DNA of 64,000 nucleotides, taken from Limibacillus sp. Its GTDB lineage: Bacteria; Pseudomonadota; Alphaproteobacteria; Kiloniellales; CECT-8803. Location of the stretch: contig JARRJC010000017.1 of the NCBI GenBank assembly GCA_037379885.1, forward strand, positions 19,621-83,620. The letters are read 5' to 3'. Shown in pieces: positions 22,925 through 32,313 of this stretch. A program made the translations under genes and the position numbers. Below the pieces are notes generated by a model. That model worked only from the letters and a program-made list of their open reading frames with translations, searched no databases and had not been told where the DNA came from. The stretch's first letter is position 1. Each line of letters begins with the position of its first letter.

Positions 22925-25087
22925 TCAGCCGCCGCGCGCCTTCTCCACGGCTTCCAGGACCGCGCTTTCGGTCAGCAGCTCGGGCAGCGCGATACCCTCG
23001 GGCGCGCCGGGGCCGTAGACCGCGTTGAAGGGAATGCCGTAGCGCCCGAAAGACTCCAGATAGGCGGCGATGGCCGGGTCCGGGTTGGTCCAGTCGGCCT
23101 TCAGCGCGGCGAGGCTCTCGCCCTCCAGAAGTTCCAGCACCGGCCCGCGCTCCAGGACCAGCGACTTGTTGACCTTGCAGGTGATGCACCAGTCGGCGGT
23201 CACGTCGACCAGCACCACCCGGCCCTCGCCCACCAGGGCTTCAAGCCTTTGCGCATCATAGGGCTGCCACAGGCCGGCGCTGCGCTCGCTGAAGACGGGC
23301 TCGGGCTTGGGCAGCGCGAAAGAGACCGCCAGAACCGCCGCCGCCAGCAGGAACCCCAGGGGCTTGGCCCGCCCGGCCAGGGGCGCGCGGTTGCGCAAGG
23401 CGGTCACGGCCGAGAGCGCCAGCAGCAGGGCCGCGATGGCGAGCGCCCCGCCCACATCGATCTGCCGCGCCAGCACGGTCAGCAGCCAGACCGCCGTTCC
23501 GGCCATCGCGAGGCCCAGGATGCGCCGCAAGGTGATCATCCAGGAACCGGGCTTGGGCAGCGCGCGGGCAAGGCCCGGCAGCAGGGCGACCAGCAGGTAG
23601 GGCAAGGCGAGCCCCAGCCCCAGCGTCAGGAAGATCAGGAGAATCTCGAACGGCCCGCGCGCGAGGGCGAAGCCGACCGCGGTCCCCAGGAAGGGCGCGG
23701 AGCAGGGCGTGGCCAGCAGCGTCGCCAGCGCGCCGGTCATGAAGTGGCCGGTCAGCCCGCGTTCCGGCGCGCCCTCCGCCGCCCGCCCGGCCCAGCCGGG
23801 CAGGGAGAACTCGAAGAGCCCGAAGAGGTTCAGCGCGAAGGCGGTCAGCAAGAGCGTCATCCCGGCCAGGAAGAGCGGTTGCTGGAACTGGATGCCCCAA
23901 CCGACCGCGAGCCCGGCGCCCTTCAAGGCCAAAGCGCCCAGGGCCAGGACCAGGAAGGAGACCAGGATGCCCGCCGCCGAGGCGAGGAAACCCAAGCGCA
24001 CTTCTGAACGGGCCTTGCCGCCCTGGGAAGCGACCGACAGCAGCTTGAGGGAGAGCACCGGCAGGACGCAGGGCATGATGTTCAGGATCAGCCCGCCGAG
24101 CAGCGCGAAGAACAGGATCGTGAAAAGCCCTTGGCCACCGCCCTGAACGTCAAGACCGCCAAGTCCGCCGAGATTGTCCAAGCCGCTGGGCGCCGTTTCG
24201 TAGCGGGCGAGCCAGGTCTCCTCGATGCCGCGCGGTGTTTCTGAACCCTCGCCTGCCTCCATCAGGGTCAGGCGCAGACGTTTGCCGTCGACCACGCCCT
24301 CGGCGATCGGGCTCTTGCCGATGGCGAGGCTCATCCTGGCGGTTTTTCCGCCATCGGAAAGCGTGACCTCGGGCTTCCCGAAGAAGAAGCCCGGGGGGCC
24401 CTCGACCAGCAGGTCCGGGGACTCAAAGGGCGTTTGCGAGGTAGCCACGGCTTCGAGGCGCGGGTCGTCCAGATCCCCGGCGAGCTCGAGAGAGGCGAGC
24501 GTCAGACCGGGATCGCCCGCACCCGGAAGCCGTCCCCGCCAGCCCTCGATCAGCGCCGCCTGCTCGCTCGCGCCGCCGCTGCCACCGGCGGGCAGCGACA
24601 GGCTTATCTCGCCCTCCTGCGGCACGCAGATCTCCGAACAGGTGAGGAAGTTCACCATGCCTTCCAGCCGCAGGGGCTGGCCCGGATCAGCGGGCGCCGC
24701 CGTCAAGGGCAGCACCACCTCGCCGCCATAGCCGAAGGTCTGAAGCCCGAAGAGCTCGAAGCGGTGCGGCAGCGGCCAGTGAATCTCCACCGCCTCCAGA
24801 TTTTGAGAGGCATCCCACTCGACCGAGGGCGGATAGCCGGCGGAGCCTGGCGAACGCCAGTAGATCTTCCAGCCCGGCTCCATCCGGAATTGCAGGCCGA
24901 GCTGGACCTCTCCGCCCTCTCCAAGCCCGTCGCTGGCCGCGATCAGCCGCACCGCCGTCTGATCGGTGATCAGCCAGGGCCCGGCGGTCGCGCGCGCCTC
25001 GACAGCCGTCACAAGCAACAGGAAAGCTGCGGCGGCAAGCCGGATCGCGCCCATGATGTTTCGTCTTTGCCTCATTCCGGCCTTCAA
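22925..25087 (-). CDS. DsbD/ScsB-like thiol:disulfide interchange protein
   Basis: Up to 720 residues in three parts. An N-terminal signal (GAIRLAAAAFLLLVTAVEARA) leads to a long periplasmic domain. Then comes a membrane domain of about eight helices with the CcdA-like motif LNIMPCVLPVLSLK, and a C-terminal periplasmic thioredoxin domain with the active site WCITC. It carries electrons from cytoplasmic thioredoxin across the membrane to periplasmic proteins. The N-terminal cysteine pair in FLTCSEICVPQEG is like ScsB rather than classic DsbD. The start could be the ATG at 25087, 25075 or 25054; the last gives the most usual signal peptide length. Confidence 0.92.
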   Translation of the reverse strand: MKAGMRQRRNIMGAIRLAAAAFLLLVTAVEARATAGPWLITDQTAVRLIAASDGLGEGGEVQLGLQFRMEPGWKIYWRSPGSAGYPPSVEWDASQNLEAVEIHWPLPHRFELFGLQTFGYGGEVVLPLTAAPADPGQPLRLEGMVNFLTCSEICVPQEGEISLSLPAGGSGGASEQAALIEGWRGRLPGAGDPGLTLASLELAGDLDDPRLEAVATSQTPFESPDLLVEGPPGFFFGKPEVTLSDGGKTARMSLAIGKSPIAEGVVDGKRLRLTLMEAGEGSETPRGIEETWLARYETAPSGLDNLGGLGGLDVQGGGQGLFTILFFALLGGLILNIMPCVLPVLSLKLLSVASQGGKARSEVRLGFLASAAGILVSFLVLALGALALKGAGLAVGWGIQFQQPLFLAGMTLLLTAFALNLFGLFEFSLPGWAGRAAEGAPERGLTGHFMTGALATLLATPCSAPFLGTAVGFALARGPFEILLIFLTLGLGLALPYLLVALLPGLARALPKPGSWMITLRRILGLAMAGTAVWLLTVLARQIDVGGALAIAALLLALSAVTALRNRAPLAGRAKPLGFLLAAAVLAVSFALPKPEPVFSERSAGLWQPYDAQRLEALVGEGRVVLVDVTADWCITCKVNKSLVLERGPVLELLEGESLAALKADWTNPDPAIAAYLESFGRYGIPFNAVYGPGAPEGIALPELLTESAVLEAVEKARGG

Positions 25088-25257
25088 TAGGGGTCAGTCT
25101 TAAAGAGTTCAAGATCAGGCTTCCCATATTAGGGGGCCAAAGCAAGCCGGCCCGTCACTTTTGCGTGTTGAACGGCTTTGTGCTGGGATGATCGTGCGGC
25201 GGCGGGAGAGAGGGTAGGCCACGCCGCCATCGGATGGTTTTGAGAAGCGGGAGAGAG

Positions 25258-25827
25258 ATGGAAAGCCCCACGGACAGCGACCTGACAGGCCAGATGCTCA
25301 TCGCCATGCCGACCATGGCCGATCCGCGCTTTGAGCGCAGCCTGGTCTTCCTTTGCGCCCACAACGAGGACGGGGCCATGGGCCTGGTGGTGAACCGGGC
25401 GGTGGAGGAGATTTCCTTTGCCGAGATGCTGGAGCAGCTACAGATCGAGCAGCTCTCCCCCGCCGAGGATATTCAGGTCCAGTACGGCGGCCCGGTGGAA
25501 ACCAGCCGGGGTTTCGTGCTGCATTCCGCCGACTACCTGCACGACGGCTCGCTGCAAGTGACCGAGCAGGTGGCCCTGACGGCCACGCTTCAGGTGCTGC
25601 GCGACATCGCGGAGCACCAGGGACCGCGCCACAAGATGCTGGCGCTGGGCTACGCCGGGTGGGGACCCGGACAGCTCGACACGGAAATCCAGGAGAACGC
25701 CTGGCTGACCGTCGATCCGGACGAGGAATTGCTGTTCGGCGGCGAGTTGGAGGGCAAGTGGGGCCGGGCGCTCAAGAAGTTGGGTATCGACCCTTCCATG
25801 CTGTCCGCGGCGGCCGGCCACGCCTGA
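25258..25827 (+). CDS. YqgE/AlgH family protein (UPF0301)
   Basis: 189 residues. Conserved family stretches are GQMLIAMPTMADPRFERSLVFLC, DGAMGLVVNR, VQYGGPVE, LGYAGWGPGQLDTEIQENAWL and the end LKKLGIDP. The biochemical function is not established, although some members are linked to alginate or gene regulation. The ATG at 25258 was chosen because a GGGAGAG ribosome-binding site precedes it; an earlier in-frame GTG at 25234 adds eight unconserved residues. It is convergent with the methyltransferase gene. Confidence 0.95.
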   Translation: MESPTDSDLTGQMLIAMPTMADPRFERSLVFLCAHNEDGAMGLVVNRAVEEISFAEMLEQLQIEQLSPAEDIQVQYGGPVETSRGFVLHSADYLHDGSLQVTEQVALTATLQVLRDIAEHQGPRHKMLALGYAGWGPGQLDTEIQENAWLTVDPDEELLFGGELEGKWGRALKKLGIDPSMLSAAAGHA

Positions 25828-25835
25828 GCCGTCGC

Positions 25836-26495
25836 TCAGCCCTCCGGCGAAACCCGCCAGACCACCGCGTTGCGCAGATCGGTGTCTTCGATCTCGCGCG
25901 TCGTCTTCACCGAATAGGCGATGACCCGCTCCAGGCCGCTGCGCGGCAGATATGTCCGCAAGGGATCGCCCATCAGGACCTCCCGCCCCTCGGCGGCCAA
26001 ACCGCGCAGCCAGAGCATGAAACGCTCAGACGGGGTTTTCTCATAGCAGACGTCGCCCGCGATCACGACCTGCCAGGCCGGGTCGCTCTCGCCCACGAGG
26101 TCGCGCTCCTCAATCTCCAGTTCGACGCCGTTCAGCTCTGCGTTCAACCGGATCGCCTCGACCGCGAAGGCGTCGATCTCGTTGGCGATCACCCGTTTGG
26201 CGCCCGCCTTGGCAGCCGCGATGGCGGAGAGGCCGGAGCCGGACGCGAAGTCCAGCACGGTCTTGCCGCGCACGGCTTCCGGATGATCCAAGAGGTAGCG
26301 CGCCAGCGCCTGCCCGCCGGCCCAGGCGAAGGCCCAGAACGGCGGCGGCACGCCCTTTTCCGCCAGCGCCGCCTCGCTCGCCTCCCAAAGCGGCGTGATC
26401 TCGCTCGCCAGATGCAAGCGCAGCTCGGGCAGCAGAAACGGGCTCTCTATCGCCGTGTTGTCCTCGATGAAGCGCCGGGGATCGGCAGGCTTCAC
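25836..26495 (-). CDS. Class I SAM methyltransferase, ETFB-lysine-methyltransferase-like
   Basis: A 219-residue protein. The AdoMet-binding motif is VLDFASGSGLSAIAAAKAG (about 80-98) with the acidic end of strand 2 in VIANEID. Before it stands PPFWAFAWAGGQALARY, and later GDVCYE, the pattern of the methyltransferase-16 group that includes ETFBKMT, which modifies lysines of the electron-transfer flavoprotein. It starts with GTG at 26495, inside the ubiA stop (4-bp overlap, GTGA), with GGGAGG upstream, so it is translationally coupled to ubiA. The substrate is inferred from the family only. Confidence 0.88.
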   Translation of the reverse strand: MKPADPRRFIEDNTAIESPFLLPELRLHLASEITPLWEASEAALAEKGVPPPFWAFAWAGGQALARYLLDHPEAVRGKTVLDFASGSGLSAIAAAKAGAKRVIANEIDAFAVEAIRLNAELNGVELEIEERDLVGESDPAWQVVIAGDVCYEKTPSERFMLWLRGLAAEGREVLMGDPLRTYLPRSGLERVIAYSVKTTREIEDTDLRNAVVWRVSPEG

Positions 26496-27454
26496 AGCAG
26501 GCCTCCCAAAAATCCCAGCCAGAGCAGCAGTCCGAAGACCTTGTTCGACTGGAAACGGGTCAGGCAGTTGCGCGGCCGGTCGCTGTTCATGGTGCCGACC
26601 TGCCAGGCGGCCTGCGCCGCCGCCGCCAGCCAGCCGAGCCAAAAGAGCGGCCCCACACCGACCGTCAGGGCCGCCGCGGCGAAGAGCGCCAGGGCCAGCC
26701 CGTAGAAACCGAAGAGCCAGGGCCGCGAGCCCTCGCCCAGGCGCAGCGCCGAGGACTTCACGCCGATCAAGAGGTCGTCGTCGCGGTCCTGATAGGCGTA
26801 GATCGTGTCGTACCCGAGCGTCCAGCAGAGGCCGCCCAGATAGAGCAGCAGGGCGGGCAGTGCGAGAGAGTCGGTCACCGCCGCCCAGCCCATCAGCGCG
26901 CCCCAGTTGAAGGTCAGCCCCAGGAAGGCCTGCGGCCAGTAGGTGACGCGCTTCATGAAGGGATATGCCGCGACCAGCGCCAGCGAGGCCACGCCCAGCC
27001 AGATCGCCGTGGGCGACAACTGCAGCAGGATCAGGAAGGAAACCGAAAGCAGCCCGATCAGGAACAGCAGCGCGTGGCGGGCGCGGATCCTGCCGCTGGC
27101 CAGCGGCCGCGTTGCGGTGCGCGCCACCTTGGCGTCGATGTCCCGGTCCCAGAGGTCGTTGACCACGCAGCCCGCCCCGCGCATCAGGACCGCGCCGAGC
27201 CCGAAGAGCAGCAGCAGCCGAAGGTCGGGAGCCCGGCCCTGATGGAGACAGGCCAGCGTGATGGCCCACCAGCCGGGCCAGAGCAGCAACCAGCTTCCGA
27301 TCGGCCGATCGAAGCGCATCAGCAGCAGATAGGGGTGCCAGCTCTCCGGCGTCAGACGGAAGGCCCAGTGGTCGCGGCGCGTGTCGCTGGCGTCGGCGCG
27401 GCTCACGCCAAGATAGAGCGGACCGCTTCCGCTTGTTCCCTTCTGAAGGCTCAT
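26492..27454 (-). CDS. ubiA: 4-hydroxybenzoate polyprenyltransferase
   Basis: A 320-residue membrane prenyltransferase with about nine helices that attaches the polyprenyl chain to 4-hydroxybenzoate in ubiquinone synthesis. The two aspartate-rich motifs that bind the Mg-diphosphate are NDLWDRDIDAKVART and YAYQDRDDDLLIGVKS. The entry segment MRFDRPIGSWLLLWPGWW is characteristic. It is divergent from rsmE, with 57 bp between the starts, and followed by the coupled methyltransferase gene. If that enzyme modifies ETFB, the pair would link quinone synthesis with electron input to quinone. Confidence 0.95.
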   Translation of the reverse strand: MSLQKGTSGSGPLYLGVSRADASDTRRDHWAFRLTPESWHPYLLLMRFDRPIGSWLLLWPGWWAITLACLHQGRAPDLRLLLLFGLGAVLMRGAGCVVNDLWDRDIDAKVARTATRPLASGRIRARHALLFLIGLLSVSFLILLQLSPTAIWLGVASLALVAAYPFMKRVTYWPQAFLGLTFNWGALMGWAAVTDSLALPALLLYLGGLCWTLGYDTIYAYQDRDDDLLIGVKSSALRLGEGSRPWLFGFYGLALALFAAAALTVGVGPLFWLGWLAAAAQAAWQVGTMNSDRPRNCLTRFQSNKVFGLLLWLGFLGGLL

Positions 27455-27511
27455 GCGCTAATCCTCATGGCACCAATCAATGAGCGCTGCGGCCAAGAGG
27501 TTCAAGGGCAG

Positions 27512-28300
27512 ATGTCTGAAAGCCCGCAGGAAAAGAAGATCGCAACGCGGCTTTTCGTGGAGGAGCCGCTGACCCAGGGGGCGAAGATCGGCCTGGATCA
27601 CGCCCGCGCGCACTTCCTGCGCTCGGTGCTTCGGCTCGGTCAGGACGCGCGGCTCGCGGTCTTCAATGGGCGCGACGGGGAATGGCTGGCCCGCATCGAG
27701 GGTCTGGGCAAGGGCTGGGCCTCGCTGGAGGTTCTGGAGCAACGCCGCCCGCAGATACCCGAACCCGACCTCTGGCTCGCCTTCGCGCCGATCAAGCGCG
27801 GGCGCATCGACTTCCTGGCCGAGAAGGCGGCCGAGATCGGCTGCTCGCGCCTGCTGCCGGTCATCACCCGCTTCACCGACGTCAGCCGGGTCAACACAGA
27901 ACGCCTGGCCGCCAACGCCCGCGAGGCCGCCGAGCAGTGCGAGCGCCTGACCGTGCCGGAGGTGGCCGAGCCCATCAAGTTCGCGAATCTCGCCGAGACC
28001 TGGCCCGCCGAGCGGCGCTTGATCCTCTGCGCGGAGTTCGGCCCGGCGCGCCCCATCGCCGAAGCCCTGAGCGAGATCGGCGAGACGCCCGGCCCCTTGG
28101 GCGTGATGACCGGGCCTGAGGGTGGCTTCGCCCGCTCCGAGCTTGACGCGCTGGTTGAACTCCCCTTTGTTACGCCTGTGAATCTGGGCCCCCGGATTCT
28201 CAGGGCCGACACCGCCGCGCTCGCAGCGCTCGCGCTCGCCCAGGCGCTCTGCGGCGATTGGCGCGACCGGCCCGACATCAGGGTTGCGCCGGCCTCCTAG
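27512..28300 (+). CDS. rsmE: 16S rRNA (uracil1498-N3)-methyltransferase
   Basis: 262 residues. The N-terminal PUA-like domain (HARAHFLRSVLRLGQDARLAVFNGRDGEW) is followed by a SPOUT/trefoil-knot methyltransferase domain with GPEGGFARSELD and LGPRILRADTAALAAL. It methylates U1498 of 16S rRNA in the assembled 30S subunit. The ATG at 27512 (MSESPQEK) has AAGGG just before it; an upstream ATG at 27467 is also in frame. It is followed 49 bp later by gshA on the same strand. Confidence 0.94.
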   Translation: MSESPQEKKIATRLFVEEPLTQGAKIGLDHARAHFLRSVLRLGQDARLAVFNGRDGEWLARIEGLGKGWASLEVLEQRRPQIPEPDLWLAFAPIKRGRIDFLAEKAAEIGCSRLLPVITRFTDVSRVNTERLAANAREAAEQCERLTVPEVAEPIKFANLAETWPAERRLILCAEFGPARPIAEALSEIGETPGPLGVMTGPEGGFARSELDALVELPFVTPVNLGPRILRADTAALAALALAQALCGDWRDRPDIRVAPAS

Positions 28301-28349
28301 GCCGACCAATTAGTTTGAGTTCTGATTTTCCCGAGGAACCCGCCCAGCC

Positions 28350-29720
28350 ATGTCCGCACCGCCGCAGTCGAAGGGTGAGCCCATCACGAGCAAGGCCCAG
28401 CTCGTCGAGTACCTTGAAGCGGGCTGCAAGCCCGCCGAGCAATGGCGCATCGGCACCGAGCATGAGAAGTTCGCCTACTGCCTGGAGTCCTTCCGCCGCC
28501 TGCCCTACGAGGGCGAGCGCTCGATCCGCGCCGTCCTGGAAGGCCTACGCGACTCCTTCGGTTGGACGCCCATCGAGGAGGAGGGCAAGGTCATCGCCCT
28601 CCAGAAGGACGCCTGCAACATCACGCTGGAGCCGGGCGGCCAGTTGGAGCTTTCCGGCGCGCCGCTGGAGAACCTTCACCTGACCTGCGCGGAGGTGAAC
28701 GACCATCTGGATCAGGCGCGGCAGGTGGCCCAGCCGCTCAAGATCGGAATGGTCGGGCTCGGCTTCGACCCCAAGTGGAAGCGCGAGGAGATTCCCTGGA
28801 TGCCCAAGGGGCGCTACGGCATCATGCAGCGCTACATGCCGACCAAGGGCAGTCTCGGCCTGGACATGATGCTGCGCACCTGCACCGTGCAGGTGAACCT
28901 GGACTTCGCCAGCGAAGCCGACATGGTGAAGAAGTTCCGAACCTCGCTGGCCCTGCAGCCCGTGGCGACGGCGCTCTTCGCCAACTCGCCCTTCACCGAG
29001 GGCAAGCCCAACGGCTTCACCTCCTACCGCAGTCATATCTGGACAGACACCGACCCGGACCGCTGCGGCATCCTGCCCTTCGTGTTCGAGGAAGGCATGG
29101 GCTTCGAGCGCTACGTCGACTACATCCTCGACGTCCCCATGTACTTCGTCTACCGGGAGGGCAAGTACCTGGACGTCGCGGGCCAGTCCTTCCGCGATTT
29201 CATGGACGCAAAGCTGCCCGGGCTGCCCGGCGAGACCCCGACCATGAGCGATTGGGCGGATCACCTGACCACGGTCTTCCCCGAGGTGCGGCTGAAGCGT
29301 TTCCTGGAGATGCGCGGCGCCGACGGCGGGCCCTGGAAGTCGCTCTGCGCCCTGCCCGCGCTCTGGGTCGGGCTGCTCTACGACAGCGCCAGCCTGGACG
29401 CGGCCTGGGACCTGGTGAAGGACTGGACCCACGAGGATCATCAGAAGCTGCGCGACGAGACGCCGCGCCTCGGCCTCCAGGCGCAGGTCGCGGGCCGGAG
29501 CCTTCAGGACATCGCGCTCGACGTGCTGAAGATCTCCAGTGCCGGACTGGCCGCGCGCGACCGCATGAGCCACTCCGGCTACGACGAGCGCCAGTATCTG
29601 GAAAGCCTGCTGCGCACGGCGGAAAGCGGCATGACGCCGGCGGAGGAGAAGCTGCGCGCCTTCGAGACCCGCTGGGGCGGCTCGGTCGACCCGCTGTTCA
29701 AGGAACACGCCTACTACTGA
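28350..29720 (+). CDS. gshA: Glutamate-cysteine ligase, plant/alphaproteobacterial type
   Basis: A 456-residue enzyme for the first step of glutathione synthesis, forming gamma-glutamylcysteine from glutamate, cysteine and ATP. It belongs to the group shared by plants and alphaproteobacteria. Marks are [13 protein letters not shown] near the N-terminus, [36 protein letters not shown], and the C-terminal [15 protein letters not shown]. Glutathione made by it would serve the glutathionyl-hydroquinone reductase and perhaps the peroxiredoxin in this window. It is convergent with cca, with 12 bp between the stops. Confidence 0.96.
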   Translation: MSAPPQSKGEPITSKAQLVEYLEAGCKPAEQWRIGTEHEKFAYCLESFRRLPYEGERSIRAVLEGLRDSFGWTPIEEEGKVIALQKDACNITLEPGGQLELSGAPLENLHLTCAEVNDHLDQARQVAQPLKIGMVGLGFDPKWKREEIPWMPKGRYGIMQRYMPTKGSLGLDMMLRTCTVQVNLDFASEADMVKKFRTSLALQPVATALFANSPFTEGKPNGFTSYRSHIWTDTDPDRCGILPFVFEEGMGFERYVDYILDVPMYFVYREGKYLDVAGQSFRDFMDAKLPGLPGETPTMSDWADHLTTVFPEVRLKRFLEMRGADGGPWKSLCALPALWVGLLYDSASLDAAWDLVKDWTHEDHQKLRDETPRLGLQAQVAGRSLQDIALDVLKISSAGLAARDRMSHSGYDERQYLESLLRTAESGMTPAEEKLRAFETRWGGSVDPLFKEHAYY

Positions 29721-29732
29721 GCATCCGAGCCG

Positions 29733-30953
29733 TTACCTCCGGCTCAGTCTGCGCTTCGCCTCTTCGAGGCAAGCCTCGCGGTCCGGCGCGTAGTCCTCTG
29801 CGATCCACCAGTCTTCCAGGGCCTTCAGGGTCCGTCCCAAGGCGGGGCCGGGCTCGCACCCGAGCTCCAAGAGGTCGCGCCCCTGCAAGGGAAACCGCGG
29901 GGCGGTCCAACCGCCCAGACGCGTCAAGGCTTCCTTGAGGTCCGCGCCCTCGGCCGCCGTGCGCGCGGCGGAGAGAAGCAGGATATCCTCCAGGCTCTCC
30001 CGCCCCAGGCGGTAGGCGCCCAGACGCAGGTCTTCGCGCGAACTCTTCAAGGTGAGTGCCAGACCCGGCGCCGAGAGCGTCAGCAGACGGTCGCGTTCGG
30101 CGTTGGAGAGGCGCAGGCGCTGAGCCGTGGCGCGCAGCGCCGCCTCGTCGGCAGGCAGGAGGGCGGCGAGCCTCAGAAGGGGATCGGGCCTGGGCTCCAG
30201 CCCCAGCAAGCAAGCGAGCGCCGTCAGATCGGCCTGGGGCAGCACCCGGGCCAGCGCACCGCTGTCGCGCATGGCCGCCAGCGCGGGATAGGGATCCGCC
30301 GCCGCCAGCAGCTTCAGCATCTCGACCCGCAGGCGCTCGCCGGACAGCCCGTCGATGCCCGCCGCCTCGGCCCGGATCGCCTCCAAGGTCTCCCGGTCGG
30401 GTTCCTCCCTGCCGTAGTGCGCCTGGAAGCGGAAGAAACGCAGGATGCGCAAGTAGTCCTCACGGATGCGCGCCACGGGATCGCCGACGAAGCGCACTCG
30501 CCCCGCCGTCAGGTCAACGCGCCCCTCGAAGGGATCGTAGAGCCGCCCGTCGGGCGCCAGGGAAAGGGCGTTGAAGGTAAAGTCGCGGCGCGCGGCGTCG
30601 GCCTCCCAATCGTCGGTGAAGGCGACCTTGGCCCGCCGCCCGTCGGTCTCTATGTCCTCGCGCAGGCTGGTGATCTCGAAGGGCTGGTGCTCCGCGACCG
30701 CGGTGACGGTGCCGTGGTCGAGACCGGTCGGCACGGCCTTCAGGCCAGCAGCCTCGATCAGCTCCACGACGCGTTCGGGCCGGGCCGGGGTGGCGATGTC
30801 GATATCGCGGATCGGTCTGCTGGCCAGGGAATCGCGCACGCAGCCGCCGACGAAGCGCGCCTCGGCCCCGCCTGCGGCCAGGGCGGCCAGCACGGCCGTG
30901 ACGGCGCTGCCCGTCATCCAGTCCTTCAGTTCGACGGTCTCGACCGGCTGCAT
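29733..30953 (-). CDS. cca: CCA tRNA nucleotidyltransferase / poly(A) polymerase family
   Basis: A 406-residue class II nucleotidyltransferase. The head contains GGCVRD (36-41) and the metal-binding D50-x-D52 in RDIDIATPA, followed by VAFTDDWEADAARRDFTFNALS and the RILRFFRFQAHYG segment. It adds or repairs the 3' CCA of tRNAs. The C-terminal helical part is shorter than in E. coli and lacks an HD domain. The gene follows the NUDIX hydrolase by 18 bp in a DUF1285-NUDIX-cca group. Confidence 0.94.
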   Translation of the reverse strand: MQPVETVELKDWMTGSAVTAVLAALAAGGAEARFVGGCVRDSLASRPIRDIDIATPARPERVVELIEAAGLKAVPTGLDHGTVTAVAEHQPFEITSLREDIETDGRRAKVAFTDDWEADAARRDFTFNALSLAPDGRLYDPFEGRVDLTAGRVRFVGDPVARIREDYLRILRFFRFQAHYGREEPDRETLEAIRAEAAGIDGLSGERLRVEMLKLLAAADPYPALAAMRDSGALARVLPQADLTALACLLGLEPRPDPLLRLAALLPADEAALRATAQRLRLSNAERDRLLTLSAPGLALTLKSSREDLRLGAYRLGRESLEDILLLSAARTAAEGADLKEALTRLGGWTAPRFPLQGRDLLELGCEPGPALGRTLKALEDWWIAEDYAPDREACLEEAKRRLSRR

Positions 30954-30971
30954 CGCCGCCCTCTTTTTCGA

Positions 30972-31637
30972 TCACGCGCCGGGATCGAGCGGATCGCCCA
31001 GAATCTCGGCCAGATTGGAGAGCATGCCCGCCGTGGCGCCCCAGATGAAGTGCTCTTGGTAGGGATAGACATAAAAGTGCCGCTCCTTACCCTGCCAGAC
31101 GCGGCTGTGGAGCCGTCTGTTCTCCGGGTTCAGAAAAAAGCTCAAGGGCGCCTCGAAGACCGAAGCCACCTCGAAGCTGTCCAGCTCCAGATCGAAGGGC
31201 GGACGCACCAGACCGACGACCGGCGTCACCTCGAACCCCGTGCGGGTCAGATAGACGTCGAGGCGGCCCAAAAGCTCGATATGGCGGGGATGCAGCCCGA
31301 TCTCCTCCTCGGTCTCGCGCAGGGCGCAGGCCTCTGCATGGGCGTCGCACTCCTCCAGGCGGCCGCCCGGGAAGGATATCTGGCCGGCGTGGTCGCGCAG
31401 ATGGTCGGTGCGTTGGGTCAAGAGGATCGACGGTTCCTGTTCGCGCAGCACCAACGGCACCAGCACGGCGGCGGGCGTCAGGCTGCGCGCCGGATCGAAG
31501 AACTCGGGGTTGAGGTCGTGGTCGCCCCTCGGGCGCTCGGCCAGCAGGGCCTGTTCCTCGGCGCTCATGGGCGATGCGCGGCGCGCGGTCTTACGCGGCG
31601 CCTGGAGGCGCGCCAGGATGTCCTCGGCTGAGATCAT
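30972..31637 (-). CDS. NUDIX hydrolase, CoA pyrophosphatase (NudL type)
   Basis: 221 residues. The NUDIX box is at 91-115 (GGRLEECDAHAEA followed by RETEEEIGL) and is directly preceded by the NuCoA signature LLTQRTDHLRDHAGQISFP, which marks enzymes that split coenzyme A or acyl-CoA into phosphopantetheine and 3',5'-ADP. The ATG at 31637 overlaps the DUF1285 stop as ATGA, so the two are coupled; a longer frame from 31688 overlaps that gene more deeply and is less likely. Confidence 0.93.
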   Translation of the reverse strand: MISAEDILARLQAPRKTARRASPMSAEEQALLAERPRGDHDLNPEFFDPARSLTPAAVLVPLVLREQEPSILLTQRTDHLRDHAGQISFPGGRLEECDAHAEACALRETEEEIGLHPRHIELLGRLDVYLTRTGFEVTPVVGLVRPPFDLELDSFEVASVFEAPLSFFLNPENRRLHSRVWQGKERHFYVYPYQEHFIWGATAGMLSNLAEILGDPLDPGA

Positions 31638-32161
31638 CGCGCCGGCCCCAGCGGAAAGAACAGCCCGCCGCTCCAAACGCCCAGGCAATCGGGGTCCTCG
31701 TCGGCGGGTTCGGCCAGCTCGGCCAAGTCGTAGTAGACCGAGCGGGTCAAGAGCGCCTCCAGCCCGTCGCGGATCTCCACGTAAGGGCTGGGTTCGCCAC
31801 TCTCCGGGTCTTCCGCGACGCGCAGCGGATGATCCGCGCCCGCCGCCGCCGTCTCATCAAGGTTGCTGCGGAAGGTCAGCGTCTGGCTCCGCCCCTCGCC
31901 CTCGCGCATCATCTCCACCGCCACGAAAGGGGCGTCCTCGACCTCGATGCGGGCCCGCTCGACGGGGGTCTTCAGAAAAAAGTCGCCGTTCTCGTCGCGC
32001 ATCAGAACGCTGGCGAAAAGACGCACCAGACGCTCACGCTTGATCGGCGTTCCTTGATAATACCAAGTGCCGTCCCGCGCGATTCGCATGTCGATGTCTC
32101 CATCGAACATCAGCGGGCGAGCGCCCGCCGCAGTCTCGTTTCTCGTTCCCTCGTCCGTCAT
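31634..32161 (-). CDS. DUF1285 domain protein
   Basis: 175 residues from the ATG at 32161 (MTDEGTRN), which has GAGGAA just before it; the frame is open to 32269. The conserved features of the family are MRIARDGTWYYQGTPIKRERLVRLFASVLMRDENGDFFLKTPVE and FVAVEMM, followed by VYYDLAELA near the end. The function is unknown. The first part resembles the small beta domains that bind acyl chains or cyclic ligands. It is coupled to the NUDIX gene and divergent from the moxR operon (152 bp between the starts). Confidence 0.9.
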   Translation of the reverse strand: MTDEGTRNETAAGARPLMFDGDIDMRIARDGTWYYQGTPIKRERLVRLFASVLMRDENGDFFLKTPVERARIEVEDAPFVAVEMMREGEGRSQTLTFRSNLDETAAAGADHPLRVAEDPESGEPSPYVEIRDGLEALLTRSVYYDLAELAEPADEDPDCLGVWSGGLFFPLGPAR

Positions 32162-32313
32162 TTCCTCGTTATTCACTATCTTTTGATGGCCGGGCCTTCC
32201 CCATCGGCCACCTTTTAGCCATGTTGATATAAGTACAATATGGTGATTGAGAGACGGGCGTACAGCCACCCAAAGGCTGCCGGCCCTTCGTGAGATGGGA
32301 GGCTTCCAGCTAC

